From Actinomadura xylanilytica (lineage in GTDB: Bacteria > Actinomycetota > Actinomycetes > Streptosporangiales > Streptosporangiaceae): 64,000 bases of DNA. Below are positions 33,611 through 41,602 of the stretch, in pieces. The position numbers and the translations under genes were made by a program. The notes under the pieces are model-generated. The model did no database searches. It was not told the origin of the DNA and worked only from the letters and a program-made list of their open reading frames with translations. Location: positions 1,116,001-1,180,000 of the forward strand of contig NZ_JASNWE010000002.1 in assembly GCF_030283145.1 (NCBI RefSeq). The letters run 5' to 3'. Positions within the stretch are counted from its first letter, which is position 1. Each line of letters begins with the position of its first letter.

Positions 33611-34573
33611 ATGTTGGAGACCTCGGCTCGACTCCTCAGAATGCTGTCCCTCCTCCAGGCCCACCGGGACTGGTCCGGCGCTGAGCTGGCGGAACGGCTC
33701 GGCGTCACGATGCGGACCGTCCGGCGGGACGTGGACCGGCTGCGGGAGCTGGGCTATCCCGTGCACGCCACGGCGGGCTCACCCGGCTACCGGCTGGGCG
33801 CCGGGTCCGACCTGCCCCCGCTGCTGCTCGACGACGACGAGGCGGTCGCGGTCGCGGTGGGGCTGAGGACGGCCGCCGGGGGCACGGTCGCCGGGATCGA
33901 GGAGACGTCCGTACGGGCGCTCGCGAAGCTCGAACGGGTGCTGCCCGCACGGCTGCGGCATCGCGTGCACGCGCTCCAGTCGATGACCGTGCCCATGACG
34001 GGGGCCGGGACGCCGGTGGATCCCGACGTGCTGACCGCCATCGCCGCGGCCTGCCGAGACCATGAGGGACTGCGGTTCGACTACCGGTCGCACGGGGGTG
34101 AGCAGAGTAGTCGTTCGGCCGAGCCCCACCGGCTCGTGCATTCGGGGCGCCGGTGGTATCTCGTGGGCTGGGACGTCGACAGGGAGGACTGGCGGACGTA
34201 CCGGGTCGACCGGCTGAGCCTGCGGAGGCCGAACGGGCCGCGCTTCGTCCCCCGGGACCCGCCCGCCGAGGACCTCGCCGCCTACACGTCCCGGGCGATC
34301 TCCAGTGCCCCGTACCGCTACCAGGCGCGCTTGACCATGCACGCCCCGGCGGAGGTCGTGACCGGGCACATGCCGCCGACGGTGGGGGCGGTGGAACCCG
34401 TCGACGCGGAGACCTGCGTCCTCCTGTGCGGCGCGAACAACCTCGACGAGATCGTCGTGTGGGTCGCCCTGATGGACATCGGGTTCGAGGTGCACGACCC
34501 GCCGGAGCTGGTCGAGCGGATAGCCGCCATGGCGAGCCGCCTCCACACGGCATCGAGAACCACGGACCGCTGA
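33611..34573 (+). CDS. WYL-domain HTH transcriptional regulator (YafY-like)
   Basis: 320 residues from ATG 33611 (MLETSARLLRMLSLLQAHRD); upstream ATG 33602 and GTG 33590 are also in frame. The N-terminal winged helix (ELAERLGVTMRTVRRDVDRL) is followed by the WYL domain (~140-215), with SAEPHRLVHSGRRWYLVGWD carrying the W-Y-L core, and a C-terminal extension (WCX-like) near EVVTGHMPPTVG. WYL proteins sense nucleic acids, nucleotides or metabolites. The divergent epoxide hydrolase gene is the probable target. Confidence 0.88.
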   Translation: MLETSARLLRMLSLLQAHRDWSGAELAERLGVTMRTVRRDVDRLRELGYPVHATAGSPGYRLGAGSDLPPLLLDDDEAVAVAVGLRTAAGGTVAGIEETSVRALAKLERVLPARLRHRVHALQSMTVPMTGAGTPVDPDVLTAIAAACRDHEGLRFDYRSHGGEQSSRSAEPHRLVHSGRRWYLVGWDVDREDWRTYRVDRLSLRRPNGPRFVPRDPPAEDLAAYTSRAISSAPYRYQARLTMHAPAEVVTGHMPPTVGAVEPVDAETCVLLCGANNLDEIVVWVALMDIGFEVHDPPELVERIAAMASRLHTASRTTDR

Positions 34574-34650
34574 TCACCACCGGAGGCCGCCACCTTCAGC
34601 ACTGCCGGGTGCGTTATTCGCCGTGGTCATGCACGGTCTCGTTCACGCCG

Positions 34651-35331
34651 TCAAACGGTGCCGAGGCCCGGGATCGGCCTGCCGCCGTTCCATAGCTCGG
34701 CGACGTGGAAGGCGAACCGGTCGAAGAGACCGTCCTCCTGGCAGCGCCGCAGGTGCAGCATCGGGGAGTCATGACCGACGAGGTTGGCCAGGTGCGGGGT
34801 CACCAGCATCTCGTCGTCGAAGACGAAGACGCTCATCGCGACGTGGTCGTCTCCGTAGCGGGCGTCGATCCCGGAGGTCGCGGCGATCTTGGACAGCTCG
34901 TCCAAGGTGATCCGGATGCGCGTGCTCACGGTCAGCGGAACCGACTCCAGCTCCTCGCGGTGCCGCGTGACCTCGCTCTCGGGATCGCCGACGAGGAACC
35001 GCACGCTGCACCCGCGTTCCGCCTTGCGCCGGAGCGCGGCGCGCAGGTTCGGGATCTCCAGCCACAGGAAGTAGTTCGTATAGCCGGCGAAGGTCAGCTC
35101 CTTGTGGGCCCCGCTGATGAGGCGGCGCCACACGGACTTGGGACACGCCGACCGGTACGGGTACACCGCTATGACCTCACGGTCCGGCCCGGTCTTGACG
35201 TTCTTCCGGATGGCATCGGGCCACAACACGGCCTCATCAACTCCCAAGACATCCGACGCGGCCCAGCGGTGCCGAGGGTGCGGTACACGACCTTCATCGG
35301 CCACCCATCGGGCCACTGTCTTAACGTCCAC
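34651..35331 (-). CDS. HTH regulator with DUF5919-like C-terminal domain, start unresolved
   Basis: At least 226 residues from the GTG at 35329-35331. The C-terminal domain (VIAVYPYRSACPKSVWRRLI, FAGYTNYFLWLEIPNLRAAL, RFLVGDPESEVTRHREELES, then LDELSKIAATSG) matches a family of streptomycete regulators with a phospholipase-D-like output domain. The N-terminal helix-turn-helix is cut: protein-like residues (LTEQGLAEACRVDVKTVARW) extend upstream of the GTG in frame, but no ATG, GTG or TTG exists upstream; a CTG at about 35370 could serve, or the original start was lost. Gene decay or a rare start is possible. Confidence 0.7.
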   Translation of the reverse strand: MDVKTVARWVADEGRVPHPRHRWAASDVLGVDEAVLWPDAIRKNVKTGPDREVIAVYPYRSACPKSVWRRLISGAHKELTFAGYTNYFLWLEIPNLRAALRRKAERGCSVRFLVGDPESEVTRHREELESVPLTVSTRIRITLDELSKIAATSGIDARYGDDHVAMSVFVFDDEMLVTPHLANLVGHDSPMLHLRRCQEDGLFDRFAFHVAELWNGGRPIPGLGTV

Positions 35332-35490
35332 GCGACACGCTTCCGCGAGTCCCTGCTCCGTCAGTCTCGCACCGTCCCGACGAACAGAGTGAACGTCGTA
35401 TGTTTTATGGCACGTACCTATGAGTGGAGGGCTTTGGACATTCGGGTGAGCTGATCTGAGCCGATCCGGTGACCGATCACGCCGATCTCG

Positions 35491-35742
35491 TCAGCGCCGA
35501 TGCCGAGCACCAGGGTCCGAATGTCTGCGCGAGCTGGGCTTTGACCGGCGCCAAGAGAGGGCTTCGGATCCGATCATGTCCGCCAAACGCCGTTGCCCGG
35601 CCAGGACGGACGCCAGCGTTTCCAACACGGCGCTATCGAGCCGTGCGGGCCGTTTGAGGGTGAAGTTGAGTCTGTCCGCATCGTCCGGCGAAAGCACGCC
35701 GTTCGCGCCGGCCGGGTGTGCGGGCGGGTTCTCGCCGAACAA
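35491..35742 (-). pseudogene. Fragment of an XRE-family regulator
   Basis: An open stretch (~83 codons) includes ADRLNFTLKRPARLDSAVLE and TLASVLAGQRRLADMIGSEA, which resembles the segment following the HTH in actinobacterial XRE/TPR regulators (a R-x-D-x-x-A-V-x-x-L-A-x-V-L-A-G-Q-R-R-L-E-D pattern). Neither the HTH before it nor the long TPR domain after it is present. It sits directly upstream of, and on the same strand as, no partner; the intact regulator at 35798-37150 belongs to a different subfamily. Read as a relic of a lost regulator gene. Confidence 0.5.
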
Positions 35743-35797
35743 GTCGTCCTCCGATATGCAGGGGGTGATGACGGGCGTGTTCGCGACGATGCCGGGA

Positions 35798-37150
35798 TCA
35801 GACGCCAGTGGTCAGCGCCTGCAATTCCCGGGCGGCTGGGAGCTTGCGAGCCTGCTCGGGGACGGCGTTGAGGACGTGGCGGGCGGTGAGCACCACGCGC
35901 TTGATCCGCCGGTCCGGTGGGACGGTGCCGATGATGTCCAATGCCCGCCTACTGGCCTCGTCCGGATCTGAGCGTGCGTGGAGGGCGGCGCCGTAGAGGC
36001 TCAGTTGGGCTGACGAGTAGAGGTGGGTGTCCGGACCATAAAAGCTGTGGGCGGCCCGTTGCGCTTCGTCGGCATCGCGATGACGTCCAGCGAGGGAGTA
36101 CACGCAGCTTTGATCGAAACGGAGTAGTTCCTCGCGGCTGGGTTCACTGGACGGAAGGCGGTCGAAGGTCTCTTCGGCGCGACGGATGGTGCCCACTGCC
36201 GCGTCATGGCGGCCCATGAACGCCAATACCTCCGCCTCCACGGTGGTCGCGTACATGAGCGTGGTACTCGGCCGCCGCCCCGCGCGCCGACGTGCGTCGC
36301 GGGCGAGTGTCAACAACTCGGTGAGGTTCTCGCGGGGCTCCGCGATGCGGTTGGTCACTTCCCAGCTACGGGTGTAGGCGGAGAGGAGACCGTCTCCGGA
36401 CCTGTCGGCCAGATCACGCGCAGTAAGCCACCAACGGCCGGCCAGACGCTGATCGCCGAGTTGAACCGCGGTGCCCGCGATGAGGTAGGCGTGCTTGGCG
36501 GCGGCATGGGCGAGGTCGCGTTCCACATCCTGTGGTTGGCCCTTGGACAGGTGGGGGGCCATTTCCGCCCAGTCGCGGGTCAGTCCGGCCAGGACGATCT
36601 GCGGGGCGTCGATGACATAGCTGCGCATGTGGACGGCATAGCCGGCCGTCCAGTCGTCGATCATGGCCTGCGACACGCTCGCACCCGGTAGCCGCGGTTG
36701 GCTCTCCTGCCATGCCCGCGTCAACGTTGTGAGGATCGGGGCCACGGTCGCGCCGGCAGCCAGAGCAGCACCGTCGTGAAGTAGGTCTCTGCGTCGCACG
36801 GGGCCTTCCTCCTGACCGGAGGGTCGCGGATCTTTCTCCAGAGTAGGCGGCGGGACGCTCTGCGCGTCGAGTGCGGCCGTCCCGAACAATTCGTCCGCGG
36901 GGATACCGAACGCGGTGGCATAGACCAAGCGGTATCGCTCGCTGATGCCGACCTTGTCCGCTTCCCAGCGCTTGACGTAGGAGATCAGTGTGTCAATCTC
37001 TGGACGCTGTCGATCGATCATGGCGTCGTGAAGATGTCGGGCCATTTCGGGCTTTAACCAACCGCGTCGCTTGCGTTCGGAGCGGAGTCGTGCGCCATGT
37101 GTACGGCGTTGCGTCGCGCTCGCGCGGAGATCCTCGGCCTCTGTGGTCAT
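35798..37150 (-). CDS. XRE-like regulator with TPR-like C-terminal domain
   Basis: 450 residues from ATG 37148-37150 (MTTEAEDLRASATQRRTHGA), with AGAGGTAGCG 5 nt upstream. The N-terminal ~90 residues form a helix-turn-helix (LRSERKRRGWLKPEMARHLH, TLISYVKRWEADKVGISERY); the rest is a helical TPR domain (AKHAYLIAGTAVQLGDQRLA, EVLAFMGRHDAAVGTIRRAE, FYGPDTHLYSSAQLSLYGAA), as in many Streptomyces regulators of specialised metabolism or development. It faces two small genes and a methyltransferase gene (37381-38955) divergently, and probably controls them. Confidence 0.85.
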   Translation of the reverse strand: MTTEAEDLRASATQRRTHGARLRSERKRRGWLKPEMARHLHDAMIDRQRPEIDTLISYVKRWEADKVGISERYRLVYATAFGIPADELFGTAALDAQSVPPPTLEKDPRPSGQEEGPVRRRDLLHDGAALAAGATVAPILTTLTRAWQESQPRLPGASVSQAMIDDWTAGYAVHMRSYVIDAPQIVLAGLTRDWAEMAPHLSKGQPQDVERDLAHAAAKHAYLIAGTAVQLGDQRLAGRWWLTARDLADRSGDGLLSAYTRSWEVTNRIAEPRENLTELLTLARDARRRAGRRPSTTLMYATTVEAEVLAFMGRHDAAVGTIRRAEETFDRLPSSEPSREELLRFDQSCVYSLAGRHRDADEAQRAAHSFYGPDTHLYSSAQLSLYGAALHARSDPDEASRRALDIIGTVPPDRRIKRVVLTARHVLNAVPEQARKLPAARELQALTTGV

Positions 37151-37380
37151 CGCTACCTCTTGGCCCGGAGGGTCGTGTGCTCCGGATTGCTCCCTGTGGC
37201 TTTCGGGTGCTCCCCATTGTGCCCCTGCCGGTGCGATGCGTGACGCGGTTTCACTGTCGGTAGGCAGGATGCTCGTCGGCCATCGGGGTTCCGTGTGGTT
37301 CGAGCGAAACAGGCGGCCCCGGGCCGGTGCGGTAACACCGGCGGTTCCGGGGCCTTGATCCGACAATGGAGGTCGGACCC

Positions 37381-37683
37381 ATGGCAGATCGTAGGACTCG
37401 GGACGCCCGGCTTGCGGCTTTGGGCGCGCATTTGGGTGCGAGGCGGTTCGAGGTGGAGTTGGTCGAGGCTGGGCTTCGGGTGGTCGATCCTCAGGCGGAG
37501 GGGTGCTGCGAGAAGGTCCGGATGGCTGGGGACGTGATCATGTGTGCGCCGCGGTCGAGTGATGGTGGGCGGTGGTGGTTCTTCACGTCGTGGCGGGAGC
37601 CGATCGCGCCTGCGGACGAGATCATCAACGCGGCCGTGTTCATCCTGGGCTACCTGGGCAAGCGGTCCGAGGCGGGACGGTGA
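37381..37683 (+). CDS. Small protein next to the XRE-like regulator
   Basis: 100 residues from ATG 37381 (MADRRTRDARLAALGAHLGA); GGAGGT lies 6 nt upstream, inside the codons of an earlier in-frame ATG (37366). It has a beta-rich core (GLRVVDPQAEGCCEKVRM, GGRWWFFTSWREPIAPADE) and a Cys-Cys pair. It overlaps the next gene as GTGA and so is translationally coupled. Similar two-gene pairs occur beside XRE/TPR regulators in other actinomycetes, but no function is recognised. Confidence 0.72.
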   Translation: MADRRTRDARLAALGAHLGARRFEVELVEAGLRVVDPQAEGCCEKVRMAGDVIMCAPRSSDGGRWWFFTSWREPIAPADEIINAAVFILGYLGKRSEAGR

Positions 37684-38018
37684 CCGTCGCGGCGCCCTGG
37701 GCGGTACTGGAGTTGGACCCCGACCAGGTGATGGCGGAGCTGCACCGCCGTTTCCCGCGAGTGCGTGCGGCGTGGCTGGGGGAGTTCACCGGACGCTGGT
37801 GGGCGGTGACACGCGACCAGGCAGGACGTGACCTCCTGGTGGAGGCGGCGAACCCCGTCGCGCTGGCGCGGAGCCTGGACGAGCTGGGTGCCGGGCGGTC
37901 CGTCCCTCACCGCGCGCGAGCCGTACAGACCGGCGCGGCGGTGCGGCGCACACCTCCCCGGCGCCGCACCGCCGCGCCTCCAGGGTGGTGGCGGCTGCTC
38001 GGGCGCCTGGTGCGGTGA
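37680..38018 (+). CDS. Small basic protein coupled to the previous gene
   Basis: 112 residues from a GTG at 37680 overlapping the preceding stop by 4 nt. The N-terminal two thirds (APWAVLELDPDQVMAELHRR, AWLGEFTGRWWAVTRDQAG, LVEAANPVALARSLDELGA) look folded and the C-terminus is a basic, proline- and arginine-rich tail (RRTPPRRRTAAPPGWWRLLG). Without family recognition its role is unknown; the operon context with an XRE-like regulator and a methyltransferase suggests a shared regulatory or modification function. Confidence 0.68.
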   Translation: MTVAAPWAVLELDPDQVMAELHRRFPRVRAAWLGEFTGRWWAVTRDQAGRDLLVEAANPVALARSLDELGAGRSVPHRARAVQTGAAVRRTPPRRRTAAPPGWWRLLGRLVR

Positions 38019-38142
38019 GATCCGCGCGGGCGTGCCGGAGCTGCTGGCCGAGATCGAGCGCTTGGCCGCTCTGCGGCAATCTCCGCCCGCGTCCCGGGGT
38101 CATAGCCAACACTGGAGATGAGAGCACGGGGAGGCGTTGGCA

Positions 38143-38955
38143 GTGACGGTTGTCGCGGACGCCTTTCGGGTCGTTGATCGGCGCGCTTTCATCCCGGACG
38201 TGGTCTGGGTCAGGCGGGACGATGGGTGCGCCGTCCCGCTTCGCCGGCAGGACGACCCCGACGCCTGGGAGGCCCTGTGCGCCTCTGGCGAATCGATCAC
38301 CACGCAGGTGGACGACGGGGCCGCCGAAAAGGGGACCTGGTCGACCAGTTCCAGCAGCGCGGTCCACATCATGACCACGATGCTGGAGGCGCTCGATCTG
38401 GCGGCGGGCATGCGCGTCCTGGAGGTCGGGACGGGGACCGGGTACAACGCCGCGCTGCTCGCCGAGATCGTGGGCGCTGAGAACGTCGTCAGCGTCGAGA
38501 TCGATCCGGGCCTCGCCGAGCAGGCACGCGGCTCGCTACGGCGGAGCGGCCATGCGGAGGCGGTCGTCACTGCGGACGGCGGGTCCGGCTACCCGGCAGG
38601 CGCTCCGTACGACCGGGTCGTCGCCACCGCCGCGGCCACCGAGGTCCCCTATGCCTGGGTGGCGCAGACGCGTCCCGGGGGGAGACTCCTCGTTCCTTGG
38701 GGGCCTGGGGTCCATCCCGACAATCCGCTGGCGCTGCTGACGGTGCAGGACGATGGCACCGCGGTGGGACGGTTCATCGCCCCGGCCTGGTTCATGCCGC
38801 TGCGCGGCCAGCGGTGCTCGGCGCGGGTCACTGCGGAGGCCGAAGAGCGATGGGCACGGGCGGGGCGGCCCGACCGCTCCCGGTACGGGATCAGCGTGTC
38901 CGCGGGGGGACAGCGGGTTTGGCTTGATTCTCCAGACACGCCGATCAGCCCTTGA
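38143..38955 (+). CDS. L-isoaspartyl O-methyltransferase-like (PCMT-type) protein
   Basis: 270 residues. The GTG at 38143 is chosen because GGGGAGG ends 8 nt upstream, whereas the in-frame TTG at 38137 is only 2 nt from it. SAM motif I is MRVLEVGTGTGYNAALLAEI (~85-105), with an acidic residue downstream (NVVSVEIDP) binding the ribose. The preceding SSSSAVHIMTTMLEAL and downstream APYDRVVATAAATEVPYAW are conserved in PCMT-type enzymes, which repair isoaspartyl residues or, in tailoring variants, methylate peptide products. Upstream coding for a ribosomal peptide was not seen. Confidence 0.85.
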   Translation: MTVVADAFRVVDRRAFIPDVVWVRRDDGCAVPLRRQDDPDAWEALCASGESITTQVDDGAAEKGTWSTSSSSAVHIMTTMLEALDLAAGMRVLEVGTGTGYNAALLAEIVGAENVVSVEIDPGLAEQARGSLRRSGHAEAVVTADGGSGYPAGAPYDRVVATAAATEVPYAWVAQTRPGGRLLVPWGPGVHPDNPLALLTVQDDGTAVGRFIAPAWFMPLRGQRCSARVTAEAEERWARAGRPDRSRYGISVSAGGQRVWLDSPDTPISP

Positions 38956-39005
38956 CGGCGGTGTGCGTGACGATCGCGCTGGCGAGTTTCTCGTGCGCCC
39001 GCGGG
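38945..39005 (-). pseudogene. Duplicated 3' end of an alpha/beta hydrolase gene
   Basis: The minus strand reads HEKLASAIVTHTAVKG and a stop, nearly the same as HEELATAILTHTAVRF inside the complete alpha/beta hydrolase at 40596-41537. At the DNA level 38954-39005 matches 40638-40689 at 47 of 52 positions. No upstream hydrolase coding is recognisable. It therefore appears to be a relic of a duplicated or displaced copy. Confidence 0.65.
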
Positions 39006-39138
39006 TGGCGGGAGCGCCACAGGTGGACTCGCCTTGCCCGCCGCTCCGCCGGGGTGGGAGCCTGAGTGAGAGCCACGGCCGACCCCGCATCGCTCCCCGG
39101 CCACTGCCGCTGACTCCCATTACAGGACAAGCAGATCG

Positions 39139-40632
39139 ATGACGTCACAAAACACCGAGGGCTGGTCCACCGCCGCCTCGAACGTCCGTCCGCTCGAACC
39201 CGACGACCCCACGTCCGTCGGAGAGCAGCGGCTCTTGGGCCGGCTCGGCGAGGGCGGCATGGGCGTGGTCTATCTGGGCCTGGGCCTCTCCGGGCGGAAG
39301 GTCGCCGTCAAGGTGATCCACCGCGAGCTGGCCCGCGACCGGGAGTTCCGCGCGAGGTTCGACACCGAGGTGGCCAGCGCTCAGAGCGTCGCGTCCTTCT
39401 GCACGGCGCAGGTGCTCGACCACGGCGAGGAGGACGGGCTTCCCTACCTGGTCACCGAGTACATCGACGGGCCGTCCCTCAACGAGTACGTCGAGGCGCA
39501 CGGCGGCTTCCCGCCCGGCGCGCTGCGCAGCCTCGCGGTGGGGGTGGCGACCGCCCTGACCGCGATCCACGCCCTCCGGCTGGTGCACCGCGATCTCAAG
39601 CCGCACAACGTGCTGCTCGCGGCCGACGGGCCCCGCGTGATCGACTTCGGCATCGCGCGCGCTCTGGACTCCGAGAATCCGCACACCCGGACCGGCGTCG
39701 TCATGGGCAGTCCCGGCTACATCGCTCCGGAGATGGCGTTCGAGGGACAGGTCGGCACCGCCGCCGACGTCTTCGCCTGGGGGACCCTCGTCGCGTACGC
39801 GGCGACCGGACGCCACCCGTTCGGCACCGGGACGCTGCCCGTCCTGGCCAACCGCGCGCAGCAGGCCGAGTACGACCTGTCGGGCGTGCCGCAGGACCTC
39901 CTACCGATGATCCAGGTCGCCCTTGACCCCGACCCGGCGCGGCGGCCGGCCGCCGAGGCCCTGCTCGTCCGGCTCGTGGGCGATAAGGATCAGGAGGGGG
40001 CGGCCAGCGACCTCATTCACAACGAGTGGCGCCCAGGACCGGTCACACCAGCGGCCGAGTCGCGGACGATTCCGCGTCCGTCGAAGCGCCGGACGTGGGG
40101 TGTGGCGGGTGCCGCGGCCGGAGTGACCGCGCTGGTCATGCTGGGGGCGGCGAGCGCGGTGGTCTACACCCTCGGCCGCGGATCGGACGGCGACCGGTCC
40201 CAGGAGCCGCTCGCGGCGGTCTCCTCCCCGACCGCCACGCCGACTCCCCGGCCCAGTTTGCCGACACCGAGCACGACGCCCAGGACGTCCAAGAAGAGCG
40301 GCAAAGCCAGCGCGAAGCCCGCCAGGAAGCCCAGTGCGAAGCCCAGCGCGACGCCCACGATCACGGTCACGCGCCCCACCAAGCGCTGGCGCGAGCTCGG
40401 CGGTCTGCACCGCATGGCGACCTACTGCAAGGGACTCGGGTACAAGGAGACGGTCACCTTCTCCGAAGGAGGCCGCAACTGGTGGTGCACAGACTCCGGG
40501 GGCGGTCCGCACCGCATCGATATGCAGGCGAACTGCCGGTGGCACTACCAGCGCTTCAGCAAGGTCCGCGCCGGACAGCGTCCCACCTCCGGCCGCTACG
40601 AGGTCGACTGGTTCTGCGAGGCCCTGGTCTGA
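39139..40632 (+). CDS. Membrane Ser/Thr protein kinase (PknB-like) with sensor tail
   Basis: 497 residues. The kinase domain (~30-280) has the glycine loop GRLGEGGMGVVY, K58 in VAVKVI, the catalytic HRDLKPHN (150-157), the DFG of VIDFGIA (169-171) and APEM. A juxtamembrane stretch leads to one membrane helix (VAGAAAGVTALVMLGAASAV, ~315-336), a Pro/Ser/Lys-rich external linker and a ~70-residue C-terminal domain with four cysteines (ATYCKGLGY, WWCTD, ANCRW, WFCEA). It probably phosphorylates cytoplasmic proteins in response to an external ligand. No PASTA repeats are present. Confidence 0.9.
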   Translation: MTSQNTEGWSTAASNVRPLEPDDPTSVGEQRLLGRLGEGGMGVVYLGLGLSGRKVAVKVIHRELARDREFRARFDTEVASAQSVASFCTAQVLDHGEEDGLPYLVTEYIDGPSLNEYVEAHGGFPPGALRSLAVGVATALTAIHALRLVHRDLKPHNVLLAADGPRVIDFGIARALDSENPHTRTGVVMGSPGYIAPEMAFEGQVGTAADVFAWGTLVAYAATGRHPFGTGTLPVLANRAQQAEYDLSGVPQDLLPMIQVALDPDPARRPAAEALLVRLVGDKDQEGAASDLIHNEWRPGPVTPAAESRTIPRPSKRRTWGVAGAAAGVTALVMLGAASAVVYTLGRGSDGDRSQEPLAAVSSPTATPTPRPSLPTPSTTPRTSKKSGKASAKPARKPSAKPSATPTITVTRPTKRWRELGGLHRMATYCKGLGYKETVTFSEGGRNWWCTDSGGGPHRIDMQANCRWHYQRFSKVRAGQRPTSGRYEVDWFCEALV

Positions 40633-41537
40633 AACCGGACGGCGGTGTGCGTGAGGATCGCGGTGGCGAGTTCCTCGTGCACCTGCGGGGGCAGCGTGTG
40701 GCCCATCCCCTCGATCATCAGCAGCTCCGCGCCCGGGACGGCGGCGGCGATGAGGGCGCCGTGGCCGGGCTTGACGGGCTCGCGCGTCCCCTCGACGACC
40801 AGTGTGGGCGCGGTGATCCGTTCGAGCAGGCCCGCCGGTTCCCAGTCGGGTGCGGCGGCGAACGCCCTCGGGTGGTTGGCCACCGTCGCGGGGTCGCGGT
40901 CCCGGTCGTGGATCCGCTCCTCCTGCCGGCGCTGCTCGTCCTCGTCGAACGGGAGGCCCGGGCCGTGCAGCATCCGGGCCAGCTCGATCTGGAACGCGAC
41001 CTGCGACCGCCGGTCCGCGCCCGGCGGGTTCGCCGCCGCGTCCGCGAAGAAGCGGGTGAAGGAGGGCAGCGGGTAGGGCAGGTCGTCCGGACGCGGCGGC
41101 TCGCCCGTCAGCGCCCGGGTGACCGTGCGTCCCTCGCCGCCGCCGAGGGGGGACGAGCCGATGGTCGTCAGTGTCAGGACCCGGTCCGGGTGCTCGGCCG
41201 CGATCCACTGGGAGAGGATCCCGCCGGCCGAATGCCCCACCAGGTGTGCGGCGCCGATCCCGTACGCGTCGAGCACGCCGAGTACGTCGTCCTTGATGTC
41301 GGCCCACGTGTAGGGGCGGGCGGCGAAGTCGATCGCGCTGGACCGCCCCGTGTCGCGGTGGTCATAGCGGATGACCCGCCTGCCCGCGGCGGCGAGCCGT
41401 CCGACGAACGCGTCCGGCCAGACCACGCCCTGCGACATCGACCCCATCACCAGCAGTACCGGTGGGTGCGCCGGGTCCCCGAACTCCTCGGTCCACAGCT
41501 CGATGTCCCCGACGGTCACCATGCGTCCAGCGGCCAT
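40596..41537 (-). CDS. Alpha/beta hydrolase
   Basis: 313 residues from ATG 41535-41537, after AGGGAGAG. The fold is shown by VLLVMGSMSQGVVWPD (oxyanion region), HDTGRSS-type RYDHRDTGRSSA, the nucleophile elbow LVGHSAGGILSQW, and a final GMGHTLPPQVHEE that supplies the catalytic histidine; an Asp in the late strand (VVEGTREP region) is less certain. Such proteins hydrolyse esters or act as haloperoxidase-like enzymes. Its 3' end overlaps the convergent kinase gene by 37 bp. A second copy of its 3' terminal codons lies at 38945-39005. Confidence 0.88.
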   Translation of the reverse strand: MAAGRMVTVGDIELWTEEFGDPAHPPVLLVMGSMSQGVVWPDAFVGRLAAAGRRVIRYDHRDTGRSSAIDFAARPYTWADIKDDVLGVLDAYGIGAAHLVGHSAGGILSQWIAAEHPDRVLTLTTIGSSPLGGGEGRTVTRALTGEPPRPDDLPYPLPSFTRFFADAAANPPGADRRSQVAFQIELARMLHGPGLPFDEDEQRRQEERIHDRDRDPATVANHPRAFAAAPDWEPAGLLERITAPTLVVEGTREPVKPGHGALIAAAVPGAELLMIEGMGHTLPPQVHEELATAILTHTAVRFQTRASQNQSTS

Positions 41538-41602
41538 GTGCACTCTCCCTTGTCTCGGTGGCATCAGCCTCGCCGACGCGGGCGCGCGCGCCATCCGTAG
41601 GA

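Noticed and set aside
38019..38142. A lanthipeptide or other precursor peptide ahead of the methyltransferase
   Set aside because: A short frame (VPELLAEIERLAAL...) exists but has no Cys/Ser/Thr-rich core and no ribosome-binding site.
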